Positions 32,059 to 40,652 of a stretch of DNA of 64,000 bases are shown piece after piece. Every line of letters begins with the position of its first letter. Position 1 is the stretch's first letter. The notes beneath the pieces were generated by a model. It did no database searches and was not told where the DNA came from. It saw only the letters and a program-made list of their open reading frames with translations. A program made the position numbers and the translations under genes. This DNA is from Rhodoferax sp. (GTDB lineage: Bacteria; Pseudomonadota; Gammaproteobacteria; Burkholderiales; Burkholderiaceae_C). The stretch covers positions 1-64,000 of the forward strand of contig NZ_JAUYQD010000069.1 of assembly GCF_030697375.1 (NCBI RefSeq), given 5' to 3'.

Positions 32059-34164
32059 ATGTCGTCTACTTTTCGCAAACTCAAATCACAGGAGGCGGGT
32101 GCTGCACCGGAGTTGCTGGACCGTGACCAGAGTCTGCTGGCATTCAATGAGCGGGTGCTGGATTGGGCAGTGCGCGACGACGTGCCCTTGATGGAGCGCT
32201 TGCGCTACTTGTGCATCGTTTCTTCCAATCTGGACGAGTTTTTCGAAGTCCGAGCCGAACCGCATCTGGCAGCCAACCGGGCCAATGACCGCAAAGGCTT
32301 GTACACGGTGGACACCTTTGAGCGTTTGGCAGCTTCGTTGCACCATTTGGTAGTGCGCCAATATGCGCTGTACAACGAAAAATTGATGCCTGCATTCGAG
32401 GCGCAGGGCATCAAAATTATTTCGCATGGCGAGCGCAACGCCGTTCAGAGGCAGTGGGTGCGTCAGCATTTTGAGCGTGAAGTGCGCCCTTTGCTGATTC
32501 CGGTGGGGCTAGACCCCTCGCATCCGTTTCCGCAGGTGGCCAACAAGTCGCTGAACTTCATCGTCCGCCTGAGTGGCAAGGATGCGTTTGGGCGTGAGAA
32601 CGAAATTGCCATCGTCAAAGTTCCGCGTGTGCTGCCGCGCCTGATTCGCATGCCCGATAAAGTGTCCGGCGGCCTCACTATGTTTGTCTCCCTGTCCAGC
32701 GTCATCCGGGCGCACCTGTCAGATTTGCTGCCAGGTCGCACTGTGGGGCAGTTTTCTCAGTTTCGTGTCACCCGGCATTCGGACCTGGCGGTGGATGAGG
32801 AGGACGTCCAAAATTTGCGTACCGCCTTGCGCGCGGGGCTGGAGGTGCGCCACTACGGGCAGGCCGTGCGGCTGGAGGTGTCCGCTGGTTGCTCGGAGTA
32901 TCTGGCCGAATTTTTGCTGAAAGAGTTTGATCTGCCCCAACAGGCTTTGTACCGGGTGGCGGGCCCGGTGAACCTGGTGCGCCTGACCCAGTTGATTGAT
33001 TTGCTGGACCGCTCCGACCTGTGTTTCACGCCCTACAAGGCCAGTTACCCCGTGCAAATGAACCATGGGCAGTGTATTTTTGACCAACTCAAGCTGGGCG
33101 ATATTGTGATCCACCAGCCCTTTGAGAGTTTTGACGGTGTGCTGGCATTTTTGCGGGAGGCGGTGAACGATCCCCAGGTGTTGGCCATCAAGCAAACCAT
33201 TTACCGTACTGGATCCGACTCCACACTGATGGACTTGCTGCGTGAGGCGGTGCGGCGTGGCAAGGAGGTGACGGTAGTGGTTGAGCTCAAGGCGCGGTTT
33301 GACGAAGAGGCCAATATCAACTGGGCCGAAATGCTTGAATCGATTGGTGCCCAGGTGGTTTACGGTGTGGTCGGGTTGAAGACCCACGCCAAGATGATGC
33401 TGGTGACCCGGCGCGAAGGCCGGGCGCTCAGGCGCTACGGGCACCTGTCTACGGGAAATTACAACCCGCGAACGGCTAGCCTTTACACCGACCTAAGCCA
33501 CATCACCGCCGATGCAGCCCTCACGGCGGATATGGACCATGTGTTTGTGCACTTGGCCAGCCACAGCAAATTGCCCCGTTTGCGCAAGGTCTGGATGGCG
33601 CCTTTTTACCTGCACCGCAATCTCATCGACAAAATCGACAGTCTGGGCGCCGCGGCTGCCAAGGGAAATTCGTCCCGTATTGTTGCCAAAATGAATTCGC
33701 TGACCGATGAAGCCCTGATTCGCAGCCTGATGCGGGCGGGTTCGCTGGGGGTGAAAATTGACCTGATCGTACGCGGCGCGTGCATGTTGCCGGCGCAAGT
33801 GCCTGGCCATACCGACAACATTCGGGTGCGCTCCATCATTGGTCGGTTTTTGGAGCACTCCAGGGTGTTCTATTTTCGCCAGGGGGAGGCGGAGGAGTTG
33901 TATTTGTCCAGTGCCGATTGGATGAACCGCAACATGGTGCGCCGTGTGGAATTGGCATGGCCCGTGACGGATGCTGTGCAACGCCAGCGGATTGTGGACG
34001 AATGCCTGGTGGCCTATTTGCATGACGGCGTGGATGCCTGGGACATGGGGCCTGACGGCACCTACACCCACACCAAAGGGGATGGTAAAACGGCCGTGCA
34101 TGGTGCACAGGCCGCTTTAATGGCGCGGTATGGCCGCTATGTGGCAGGGAAACGGGGAGTTTGA
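32059..34164 (+). CDS. ppk1: Polyphosphate kinase 1
   Basis: A 701-aa PPK1, which makes inorganic polyphosphate from ATP reversibly. The usual N-terminal segment is present (LLAFNERVLDWAVRDDVPLMERL, SSNLDEFFEVR), the head domain follows, and then two PLD-like catalytic domains with the autophosphorylated His443 in GLKTHAKMMLV and the second His near ARGACMLPAQVPGHTDNI. The ATG at 32059 is chosen; an in-frame TTG 9 bp upstream has no site before it. It sits behind a Pho box and is followed after 4 bp by sixA. Length is normal. Confidence 0.95.
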   Translation: MSSTFRKLKSQEAGAAPELLDRDQSLLAFNERVLDWAVRDDVPLMERLRYLCIVSSNLDEFFEVRAEPHLAANRANDRKGLYTVDTFERLAASLHHLVVRQYALYNEKLMPAFEAQGIKIISHGERNAVQRQWVRQHFEREVRPLLIPVGLDPSHPFPQVANKSLNFIVRLSGKDAFGRENEIAIVKVPRVLPRLIRMPDKVSGGLTMFVSLSSVIRAHLSDLLPGRTVGQFSQFRVTRHSDLAVDEEDVQNLRTALRAGLEVRHYGQAVRLEVSAGCSEYLAEFLLKEFDLPQQALYRVAGPVNLVRLTQLIDLLDRSDLCFTPYKASYPVQMNHGQCIFDQLKLGDIVIHQPFESFDGVLAFLREAVNDPQVLAIKQTIYRTGSDSTLMDLLREAVRRGKEVTVVVELKARFDEEANINWAEMLESIGAQVVYGVVGLKTHAKMMLVTRREGRALRRYGHLSTGNYNPRTASLYTDLSHITADAALTADMDHVFVHLASHSKLPRLRKVWMAPFYLHRNLIDKIDSLGAAAAKGNSSRIVAKMNSLTDEALIRSLMRAGSLGVKIDLIVRGACMLPAQVPGHTDNIRVRSIIGRFLEHSRVFYFRQGEAEELYLSSADWMNRNMVRRVELAWPVTDAVQRQRIVDECLVAYLHDGVDAWDMGPDGTYTHTKGDGKTAVHGAQAALMARYGRYVAGKRGV

Positions 34165-34168
34165 GAGC

Positions 34169-34630
34169 ATGGACCTGATTTTGTGGCGGCATGCAGAGGC
34201 CATTGACCTCGACTTGGTGGGTGACGACATGGTGCGAACCCTGACGCCGCGGGGGGAGAAGCAGGCTGCCCGTATGGCCGCGTGGCTGGACCGGCAGTTG
34301 CCCGAGGGCGCCAAGGTGTGGGCCAGCCCGGCGCTGCGGGCGGAGCAAACGGCCAAGGCATTAGGGCGAAAGTTCAGGACCAGTCCCGCGCTGGCGCCAC
34401 TGGCCACGGTGGACCAGTTGCTGGAGCTGGTGCAGTGGCCCCATGCCAAAGGCTGTGTAGTGGTGGTGGGGCACCAGCCCACCCTGGGGCAGGCCATTGC
34501 GAGGCTGCTGGCCTTGAACGACTACGAGTGTGCCGTTAAAAAAGGCGCAGTGTGGTGGTTGCGCTACCGTGAGCGCGAAGCCATTAACAAGACGGTGGTG
34601 CTCACGGTTCAGTCTCCCGAAATGCTGTAG
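34169..34630 (+). CDS. sixA: SixA-like phosphohistidine phosphatase
   Basis: A 153-aa histidine phosphatase with the RHxx catalytic loop at the N-terminus (ILWRHAEA, His9) and the second catalytic His in VVGHQPTLGQA. SixA removes phosphate from phospho-His on phosphotransfer proteins. Pairing with ppk, whose intermediate is phospho-His, is recurrent in proteobacteria. It starts 4 bp after ppk, probably in the same transcript. The start at 34169 is supported by a GGGGAG tract; an upstream in-frame Met lies inside ppk. Confidence 0.9.
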   Translation: MDLILWRHAEAIDLDLVGDDMVRTLTPRGEKQAARMAAWLDRQLPEGAKVWASPALRAEQTAKALGRKFRTSPALAPLATVDQLLELVQWPHAKGCVVVVGHQPTLGQAIARLLALNDYECAVKKGAVWWLRYREREAINKTVVLTVQSPEML

Positions 34631-34646
34631 CGCCTACCAGAGTCGG

Positions 34647-35156
34647 TCAGCTTGATTTTTTGCTGGCAGGGCGCCCAGTTTTGAGACTGGGAACGGCCTT
34701 GATGGCGGCCAGGAATGCTGCATCGGTCATGGCGGCGATGGCTTTGATGCCTGCGCGAATCAGCTCTGTTTTCTTAGCGGGACTGGCCAGTTTTGCTGCG
34801 CGGAGTTTCAAAATATCGAGCACCGCGTATTCCAGCTTGGGAATGGTCAGGCTATCACGAACCATCTTGGGCTTTTTCACTTTGGCCGGTTTTTCTGCAA
34901 CGGGCTTGGCTGCGGCCTTGGCTTTGACAGCCGGTTTGACAGCAGGCTTCGAAGCTGGCTTCGAAGCTGGCTTGGCAACGGGTGCGGAGGCTGCAGGGGC
35001 TACAGGTTTGACCTCTGCCTTAGGGGCGGTGGATGCCACAGTTTTCGCGCGTCTTTTTGCGACAGGTTTGGCGGCGACTTTGGCGGGAGCGGGTGCTGCC
35101 GCTGCGACAGAACCATTGGGCATTGCGACGACAGCTGGTTTTTCGGCGTTGGTCAT
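34647..35156 (-). CDS. Lys/Ala/Pro-rich histone-H1-like protein
   Basis: A 169-aa protein. Residues 1-100 are almost only Ala, Lys, Pro and Val, with short repeats (KPASKPASKPAVKPAVK), like the tails of histone-H1-like proteins or PhaF-type phasins. Residues about 100-160 form an amphipathic helical domain (IPKLEYAVLDILKLRAAKLA). Such proteins bind DNA or polyanions; polyphosphate is an attractive ligand given ppk and ppx next door, but that is inference. An AAGGA site lies 9 nt before the ATG and a 33-bp perfect palindrome lies 18 bp upstream. It is convergent with sixA with a 16-bp gap. Confidence 0.75.
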   Translation of the reverse strand: MTNAEKPAVVAMPNGSVAAAAPAPAKVAAKPVAKRRAKTVASTAPKAEVKPVAPAASAPVAKPASKPASKPAVKPAVKAKAAAKPVAEKPAKVKKPKMVRDSLTIPKLEYAVLDILKLRAAKLASPAKKTELIRAGIKAIAAMTDAAFLAAIKAVPSLKTGRPASKKSS

Positions 35157-35173
35157 TCAGTTTTTTCCTTTTT

Positions 35174-35206
35174 GTTAAACGATATATACAGTTTATATCG
35201 TTTAAC
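35174..35206. promoter_or_regulatory. Perfect 13-bp inverted repeat, candidate operator
   Basis: Arms GTTAAACGATATA (35174-35186) and TATATCGTTTAAC (35194-35206) with a 7-nt centre lie in an A/T-rich island just upstream of the histone-like gene. There is no T-run beyond either arm, so a terminator is unlikely. The symmetry suits a dimeric repressor or activator of unknown identity. Confidence 0.65.
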
Positions 35207-35245
35207 CATGGGGGTCAATTCTGGTGAAATTGGGTGTTGCGTGGC

Positions 35246-35296
35246 TTGTCATTGTTCTGTAATACCTCTGTCACGGAGTCGTCATTTCGTCGGCAT
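35246..35296 (+). promoter_or_regulatory. PhoB-like array, five half-sites, upstream of EAL/GGDEF gene
   Basis: Exact 11-nt register: TTGTCAT (35246), CTGTAAT (35257), CTGTCAC (35268), TCGTCAT (35279) and TCGGCAT (35290). It ends 32 bp before the GTG start. This is as good a match to the Pho box as the arrays at ppk and pstS. Confidence 0.8.
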
Positions 35297-35328
35297 AAAC
35301 TGATTTTTGTCATCAGCAGGAGAAAATT

Positions 35329-37146
35329 GTGCACCTTCAATTGTTGCGGAATGTGACCCCGGTTTCGGAGGTCGCCGGAGGGCTGGGGCCTTTGGAGCGC
35401 TTGCTGGATGAGCGCCTTCTCTACCCGGTGTTTCAGCCCATTGTCCATCTGGGAAATGCCTCCATTTACGCCCATGAGGCCCTGATACGTGGTCCCCTGG
35501 GTTCGGTCCTGCACACACCGGACGCGCTCTTGCGGGCTGCCGCACAAGAGCAGCTCAGCTACGAATTTGAGATTGCCTGCATAGAGGCCGCCATGCAAAG
35601 CTGGGGGCAACTGCGGGTGGCGGGTCGTTTGTTTGTCAACATCAGCGCCATGGCCCTGACGCAGTTGTTTGCGCTACGCGGACGTGAAGCGCTGCTGGGC
35701 TTGATTACGGGCTTTGGCGTTGTGCCGCGTATGCTGGTGCTGGAGATTACCGAGCACGAGCGTGTGGAGGACATGGACCATCTGGCGCAGGTGGTTGCAG
35801 AGGTGCGCTCCGCCGGGGTGGCTCTGGCTTTGGACGATTTTGGGGACGGGCGCTCCAGCCTGCGGCTGTGGTCGCAGCTCAAGCCAGAACTGGTCAAGAT
35901 TGACAAATACTTCACCCGCAACATCAGTGAACACGGCGACAAGCTCAAAACCATCCAGGCCTTGCAGCAAATTGCGGAGATTTTTGGTACGCAGTTGGTG
36001 GCCGAGGGTATTGAAACCCCGGAAGACCTGCGGGTGCTGCGTGACTTGGGAATTACCTATGGGCAGGGATATTTCCTGGGCCACCCAGACCGCAAGCCTC
36101 TGAAGTACCTGGGGGTCGATTCCTTGCGGGTCTTGCGCGAGCGCCAGGTGGCCGTTTTCCCGGAGTTGACACGGTCTACGCCGGGCGGGCATCTGCGCAG
36201 TCTTTCGCTGGTGCGGGCGCCTACGGTAAGCCTTGAAACCAGCAATGACGAGTTGGCCGGCATTTTTTTAGACATGCCAGACTTGCACGCTGTGGCCTTG
36301 GTGAACACGGAGCGTCCGGTGGCCATCATCAACCGCGTGCAGTTCATGAACGAGTACACCAAGCTGTATTACCGCGAAGTGTGGGGCCGAAAATCCTGCG
36401 CGGTGCATGCCAATTTTGAGCCCCGCATCATTGAGCGGGACCACAGTGTTGATGAGCTGGTGGGGATCTTGACCTCGCAGGACCAACGCTACCTGAGCGA
36501 CGGATTCATTGCCACCGAGAACGGCCGCTATGCAGGGCTGGGCACGGGGGACCAATTGGTGCGTTCAGTCACCGAGGTGCGTATTGAAGCCGCCCGCCAT
36601 GCCAACCCCCTGACGTTTTTGCCCGGCAATATTCCGATCAGCCAACACATCGAGCGCTTGCTTAAGAAGCAATCTCGCTTTGTGGCGTGTTATGCCGATT
36701 TAAACCACTTCAAACCCTTTAACGACCACTACGGTTATTGGCGCGGGGACGAGATGATTCGCCTGGTTGCCAAAATCGCGCTGGAGCAGTGCGACCCCCA
36801 GTGGGATTTTCTCGGCCATGTGGGGGGGGATGATTTCATCCTGCTGTTCCAAAGCCCGGACTGGCAGGTGCGTTGTGAACGTTTGGTGGTGGAATTCGCC
36901 GCCCGGGCCGAGGCCATGTTTGACGAAGACGCCAGGCGCCAAGGGGGCATTCAGGCCGAAGACCGGCACGGAGTTTCCCGGTTTTTTCCCTGCACCACCT
37001 TGTCCATCGGTGCCGTGGTCATCGATGGCAGCCAGTTTTCCAGGGCCGAAGACGTGGCCAACCTGGCCGCCTCTGCCAAACACGATGCCAAACAGGGCGG
37101 GGGTGGGGTATTTGAGAAAGTGATCCCAGTCCCCGCGCCGGTTTGA
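35329..37146 (+). CDS. EAL - CBS-like sensor - GGDEF c-di-GMP protein
   Basis: A 605-aa cytosolic protein with the domain order EAL (about 20-265), a CBS-like sensor (about 300-425) and GGDEF (about 430-600). The EAL catalytic set is intact (EALIRG, EITE, DDFGDG, KIDK, EGIET), so phosphodiesterase activity is expected. The GGDEF site reads GGDDF and the domain has an odd insert after it (EDRHGVSRFFPCTT), so cyclase activity is doubtful. The sensor is homologous to that of the siaA-like phosphatase at 26486 (shared RP-I-NR-FM-Y, GRKSC and DGFI-T-NG-Y-G-GTG). The start is a GTG with AGGAG 7 nt upstream. It is preceded by a PhoB-like array and is convergent with ppx, 2 bp apart. Confidence 0.92.
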   Translation: MHLQLLRNVTPVSEVAGGLGPLERLLDERLLYPVFQPIVHLGNASIYAHEALIRGPLGSVLHTPDALLRAAAQEQLSYEFEIACIEAAMQSWGQLRVAGRLFVNISAMALTQLFALRGREALLGLITGFGVVPRMLVLEITEHERVEDMDHLAQVVAEVRSAGVALALDDFGDGRSSLRLWSQLKPELVKIDKYFTRNISEHGDKLKTIQALQQIAEIFGTQLVAEGIETPEDLRVLRDLGITYGQGYFLGHPDRKPLKYLGVDSLRVLRERQVAVFPELTRSTPGGHLRSLSLVRAPTVSLETSNDELAGIFLDMPDLHAVALVNTERPVAIINRVQFMNEYTKLYYREVWGRKSCAVHANFEPRIIERDHSVDELVGILTSQDQRYLSDGFIATENGRYAGLGTGDQLVRSVTEVRIEAARHANPLTFLPGNIPISQHIERLLKKQSRFVACYADLNHFKPFNDHYGYWRGDEMIRLVAKIALEQCDPQWDFLGHVGGDDFILLFQSPDWQVRCERLVVEFAARAEAMFDEDARRQGGIQAEDRHGVSRFFPCTTLSIGAVVIDGSQFSRAEDVANLAASAKHDAKQGGGGVFEKVIPVPAPV

Positions 37147-37148
37147 GT

Positions 37149-38696
37149 TCAGGCGCCAATAATCTCAAGCGACCAAGGCGTTTTTTGCCAGGCCAGCACT
37201 TCCTCGCGCAGCAAGTAGGCTGACTGGGGGTAGACCGCTGCCCAACCGGCGCGGCAGGTCAGCCGGGCATGGGTGCTTTTGGGGTCCATCCGCTCCAGTG
37301 TCATACCCGCCAAATCGGGGTCACGCCGGGCGTGGCACAGAATCACGGCCAGGCGCAGTGTCATGAGCTGGGCAACAAGGTCGTTCTCGGCCAGGACGGC
37401 TTCCAGCTTGCGCAGCTTGCCACGGTGCCCCAACACCAGCAGGCTGAGGCGGTGCATTTCGGAAAGTGAAAAACCCATGGCGTCCGCATTGTCCAGAATG
37501 TAGGCGCCATGCTTGTGGTAATCGCTGTGGGAGATGTGGCTGCCAATCTCGTGCAACTGGGCCGCCCAGCTTAGTTTGCGCAGGAGGTTGGCTTGATTCG
37601 CAAGGTTTGACGTGGGCTGTGTTGCCATCAGTTGGGTGAACAATTCAGTGGCCACCTTGCCAACCCGCTCTCCATGGGTGGTATCCACGGCAAATTTTTT
37701 CTCCAGACGGTGCACGCTTTTGAAGCGTAAATCGTCTTCGGTGTGGGTGGTCCCCAGCAGGTCACAAATCAGGCCGTGGCGCAGACCACCGGCCGCCCGC
37801 TGCATGCTCTGAATGCCCAACAGGCTGAACACCGCGCGCATGACGCTCACGCCGCCCCCGATGATGGCTTTGCGGTCTTCGCGCATGCCGGGTAGTTTGA
37901 GCCGGTCCGCGCTTTGGGCTAGCACCAATTTTTCAAGCAACCAGTCCAGTCCATCCTGTGTCACCGTGTCGGCGGGCCAGCCTGCCGCAACCAACACGTC
38001 GCCAATGGCGCCTACGGTGCCCGCGGACCCGTAGGCGGCATCCCAGAGTTCGGGGTGGTAGGCATCCAGGGCTTCATCCAAAACGGCCTTGGCGGCAATT
38101 TCAGCAATTTCGAACGATTTTCGGGTGAATTGACCATTGGGGAAGTAGCGGTTGGACCAGGCGATGCTGCCCACCCGGTACGACTCCATGACTTGGGGGA
38201 CAACACCATGGCCCAGGATGAGTTCGGTGGAACGGCCGCCGATGTCAATCACCAGGCGGCGCTCCTCCGAGCGCTCCAGCATTTGGGCCACGCCTTGGTA
38301 AATCAGGCGCGCTTCCTCGCGCCCTGAAATCACATCAATGGGAAAGCCCAGCACCTGGGTGGCTCGGCTCAGAAACTCGTCGCGGTTGCGGGCTTCGCGC
38401 AGGGTTTGGGTGGCGACGGCACGTACTTCGTCCACATTGAAGGCCGCCAGCCGTTCCCCAAAGCGCGCCAGACAGTCCCAGCCACTTTGCATGGCTTGGG
38501 GCGTCAGGTTGCGGTTTTCGTCGAGCCCGGCGCCTTGGCGCACGGTTTCTTTTAAGTATTCGGTGCGCCGGAATTCACCATGATCTACCCGTCCGATTTC
38601 AAGCCGGAAACTGTTGGAGCCCAAATCTACAGCGGCCAGGCGATTTCCGTTTTGCATTCGCTTTTGTCTCTTCGAGTTTTTGACGGTCATGAGCAT
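37149..38696 (-). CDS. ppx: Exopolyphosphatase, Ppx/GppA family
   Basis: A 515-aa member of the ASKHA-fold Ppx/GppA family. It has the phosphate loop VDLGSNSFRLE near the N-terminus, the conserved catalytic Glu region ISGREEARLIYQGV, the second loop VIDIGGRSTELILG and a C-terminal HD-like domain (HEIGSHISHSDYHKHGAYIL). It releases phosphate from polyphosphate ends and, in some members, converts pppGpp to ppGpp. The start at 38696 has GGAG 8 nt upstream and gives the usual N-terminal length; an ATG at 38657 is the alternative. It lies 38 bp downstream of the substrate-binding-protein gene. Together with ppk it covers synthesis and breakdown of polyphosphate. Confidence 0.94.
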   Translation of the reverse strand: MLMTVKNSKRQKRMQNGNRLAAVDLGSNSFRLEIGRVDHGEFRRTEYLKETVRQGAGLDENRNLTPQAMQSGWDCLARFGERLAAFNVDEVRAVATQTLREARNRDEFLSRATQVLGFPIDVISGREEARLIYQGVAQMLERSEERRLVIDIGGRSTELILGHGVVPQVMESYRVGSIAWSNRYFPNGQFTRKSFEIAEIAAKAVLDEALDAYHPELWDAAYGSAGTVGAIGDVLVAAGWPADTVTQDGLDWLLEKLVLAQSADRLKLPGMREDRKAIIGGGVSVMRAVFSLLGIQSMQRAAGGLRHGLICDLLGTTHTEDDLRFKSVHRLEKKFAVDTTHGERVGKVATELFTQLMATQPTSNLANQANLLRKLSWAAQLHEIGSHISHSDYHKHGAYILDNADAMGFSLSEMHRLSLLVLGHRGKLRKLEAVLAENDLVAQLMTLRLAVILCHARRDPDLAGMTLERMDPKSTHARLTCRAGWAAVYPQSAYLLREEVLAWQKTPWSLEIIGA

Positions 38697-38734
38697 AGCA
38701 CTGGCTCCAAAGTGGTCCTGGAGCGGGCCAAGTG

Positions 38735-39880
38735 CTAACCGACCAGCCGCCCGCCGGCCGCGATCATGCTCTGGGTGACAAAGGTGCCGCTGCGGGCTTT
38801 GGCCTCCAACGCAATATGGAAGCCGCCCAAGTCCATGGAACTGCGTTTTTGCAGCGCTTGCAAGACGCTTTGGCGGGTGAGGGGACCATCGACGCTTTGG
38901 AGCATTTCAAAAGTGTAGCGTGCGGCTACAAACCCTGCCAGGCTATGGGCGGTTGGCGGTTCATCAAACAGGCGCCCCAAGGTCTCACGGTACGTTTTGA
39001 CAATCGGCAGGTTCGAGTTCACCATGGGCACCACCTGGGTTGCAATCACCGAGGCGTACCGTGAGCCGCCCATTTGCGACAAGGTTTGCAGGTTGACATC
39101 GGACATGGCGATGATGTAACGCTGCGCGGCCTGTTTGTCGATGCCCTGAGAAAATTGCAGCAGTTCGGGTGTGCCGCCAATGAAGATGAGGACGCGGGGG
39201 CTGTCGGCGCTCAGGGCACTTCCCAGTTGCTGCAGATCGGTCGTGGGGCTGTAAGACTTGAGTCGTATTTTCAGCCTGGCGGCGGTTTGCTCCATACCGT
39301 CCCGGTAAGCCGCATATTCGGCGGCAGTTCCGTAGACTGCGCCCAGCTCCGGAATTCCCATGGTGGACAGGTTTTTGATGGCATGGACTATCTGGTCTTG
39401 GCGCGACGCGAATATGGGAAAGGTGTTGTCCGCGTTATTGACGTCCAGGTTTTGCAGCCAAGGTGCCACATGGGCCATGTCGGGCACTTCACGCCGCAAA
39501 ATGTCTCTCACATGGCTGGCCGCCCGATCACCCGCGGTGCCAAACAGGGCGAGGTATTGGGGCAGGTTTTTGAGTGTGCCGAGCGTCGCACGCACGCCGG
39601 CGGCGCTGTCGTCAAATTCCAGTACCTCATGGTGTATGGCTTTACCCCGGACGCCGCCTTTGGCATTGATGTCCTTCCATGCCGCCCGTGAGCCGACCAA
39701 GAAATCCTTGGAAACATCAATCTGGCTGGGGGACATGTCCACGATTTGAACCACTGTGGGTTTGCGCCCATTGGCGCTGCCCGTCGGGGCCTGGGCCCAC
39801 GCGGGAATGGCACTGGCGGCGGCAAGGCCGAACGTGGCGCCCAAGAGGGCGCGGCGACGGGGATGGTGTAGGGATGGCAT
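38735..39880 (-). CDS. Periplasmic substrate-binding protein, branched-chain amino acid type
   Basis: A 381-aa type-I periplasmic binding protein of the ABC branched-chain amino acid/amide class. The N-terminal RRRALLGATFGLAAASA is a Tat-like or Sec signal. The mature part follows the family (VVQIVDMSPSQIDVSKDF, then a FGTAGDRAAS loop). No ABC permease or ATPase gene is adjacent, so it is an orphan; such orphans are common in this family. It lies on the same strand as ppx, 38 bp upstream of it. The ligand is unknown. Confidence 0.85.
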   Translation of the reverse strand: MPSLHHPRRRALLGATFGLAAASAIPAWAQAPTGSANGRKPTVVQIVDMSPSQIDVSKDFLVGSRAAWKDINAKGGVRGKAIHHEVLEFDDSAAGVRATLGTLKNLPQYLALFGTAGDRAASHVRDILRREVPDMAHVAPWLQNLDVNNADNTFPIFASRQDQIVHAIKNLSTMGIPELGAVYGTAAEYAAYRDGMEQTAARLKIRLKSYSPTTDLQQLGSALSADSPRVLIFIGGTPELLQFSQGIDKQAAQRYIIAMSDVNLQTLSQMGGSRYASVIATQVVPMVNSNLPIVKTYRETLGRLFDEPPTAHSLAGFVAARYTFEMLQSVDGPLTRQSVLQALQKRSSMDLGGFHIALEAKARSGTFVTQSMIAAGGRLVG

Positions 39881-39930
39881 CGTTTTTTTGAATAAATGGT
39901 AATGGATGAATCCGTGGAATCTGCATTCAT

Positions 39931-39979
39931 TTGCTATTAAATAGATAGCTGCTTACGCACTATCTATAAGGGCTTGAAT
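39931..39979 (+). repeat. Dispersed repeat copy, intergenic
   Basis: TTGCTATTAAATAGATAGCTGC is followed by TTACGCA, a variable tract and AAGGGCTTGAATGC. It differs from the other copies by one base in the core (TTACGCA for TTGCGCA). It is the main content of the 151-bp gap between the substrate-binding-protein gene and the fasciclin gene. Confidence 0.85.
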
Positions 39980-40031
39980 GCGATTTGATATCTAGATCCG
40001 GCGCCAACAACTCGCCGGACCCGAACGGTGC

Positions 40032-40535
40032 TTATTTCTTTACCGGAGGCACGAGCACCGCGTCCACCAGATGCAGAACGCCATTGGTGGCGGCAATGTC
40101 GGCCTGGGTGACCGCAGCGCTTTCAATCGTTACAAAATCGCCAGCCTTGGACAGGGCGACCTTGGCGCTGTTGAGGGTCTTTACGTCGCTGTTCTTGACG
40201 TCAGCGGCCATGGTTTTGCCGGGGATGACATGGTAGGTGAGCAAACTCTTGAGTTTTTCCGGGTGTTGGGCCAAATCGTCCATGGTCTTGGCGGGGACGG
40301 CTTTGAAAGCATCATTGTTTGGCGCAAACACCGTGAATGGACCCGGTGTTTTGAGGGTTTCGGTCAGACCGGCTTGGTTTACCAAGCTGTTCAGTGTGCT
40401 GAGCGAAGGGGTGCTGGCAATGGTGTCGGCGAGGTTGACGGGCGCTGGTTTGGTAGCGCAGCCGACTATGCTGGCGACAAGGGCTGCGGCGAGCACGGCA
40501 CGGCGGGTGGTGGTAATGAGGGTGCTGCTTGTCAT
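40032..40535 (-). CDS. Fasciclin-domain lipoprotein
   Basis: A 167-aa lipoprotein with lipobox ASIVGC (Cys26) and one complete FAS1 domain: IASTPSLSTLNSLVNQAGL at the start, FTVFAPNNDAFKAV, LLTYHVIPGK and NGVLHLVDAVLVP at the end. FAS1 domains mediate adhesion; bacterial ones are cell-surface or periplasmic and their ligands are mostly unknown. The start at 40535 is supported by GGAG 7 nt upstream. It is divergent from pstS and has its own PhoB-like array on the minus strand, which suggests induction under phosphate limitation. Confidence 0.92.
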   Translation of the reverse strand: MTSSTLITTTRRAVLAAALVASIVGCATKPAPVNLADTIASTPSLSTLNSLVNQAGLTETLKTPGPFTVFAPNNDAFKAVPAKTMDDLAQHPEKLKSLLTYHVIPGKTMAADVKNSDVKTLNSAKVALSKAGDFVTIESAAVTQADIAATNGVLHLVDAVLVPPVKK

Positions 40536-40577
40536 GGGTTTACTCCAGTTTGAAACCCACGAGCGTAGAAAACTTGT

Positions 40578-40617
40578 GTGACGACGATGTGACAATTTTT
40601 TGAAATAGGAGTGACAA
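40578..40617 (-). promoter_or_regulatory. PhoB-like array upstream of fasciclin gene
   Basis: Read on the minus strand, four heptamers lie in 11-nt register: TTGTCAC (40617-40611), ATTTCAA (40606-40600), TTGTCAC (40595-40589) and TCGTCAC (40584-40578). They end 43 bp before the fasciclin ATG. This set is separate from, and opposite to, the pstS array. Confidence 0.75.
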
Positions 40618-40652
40618 AGTCCATTTTTAAAAACGGAAGTCCTTGTTGTGTT

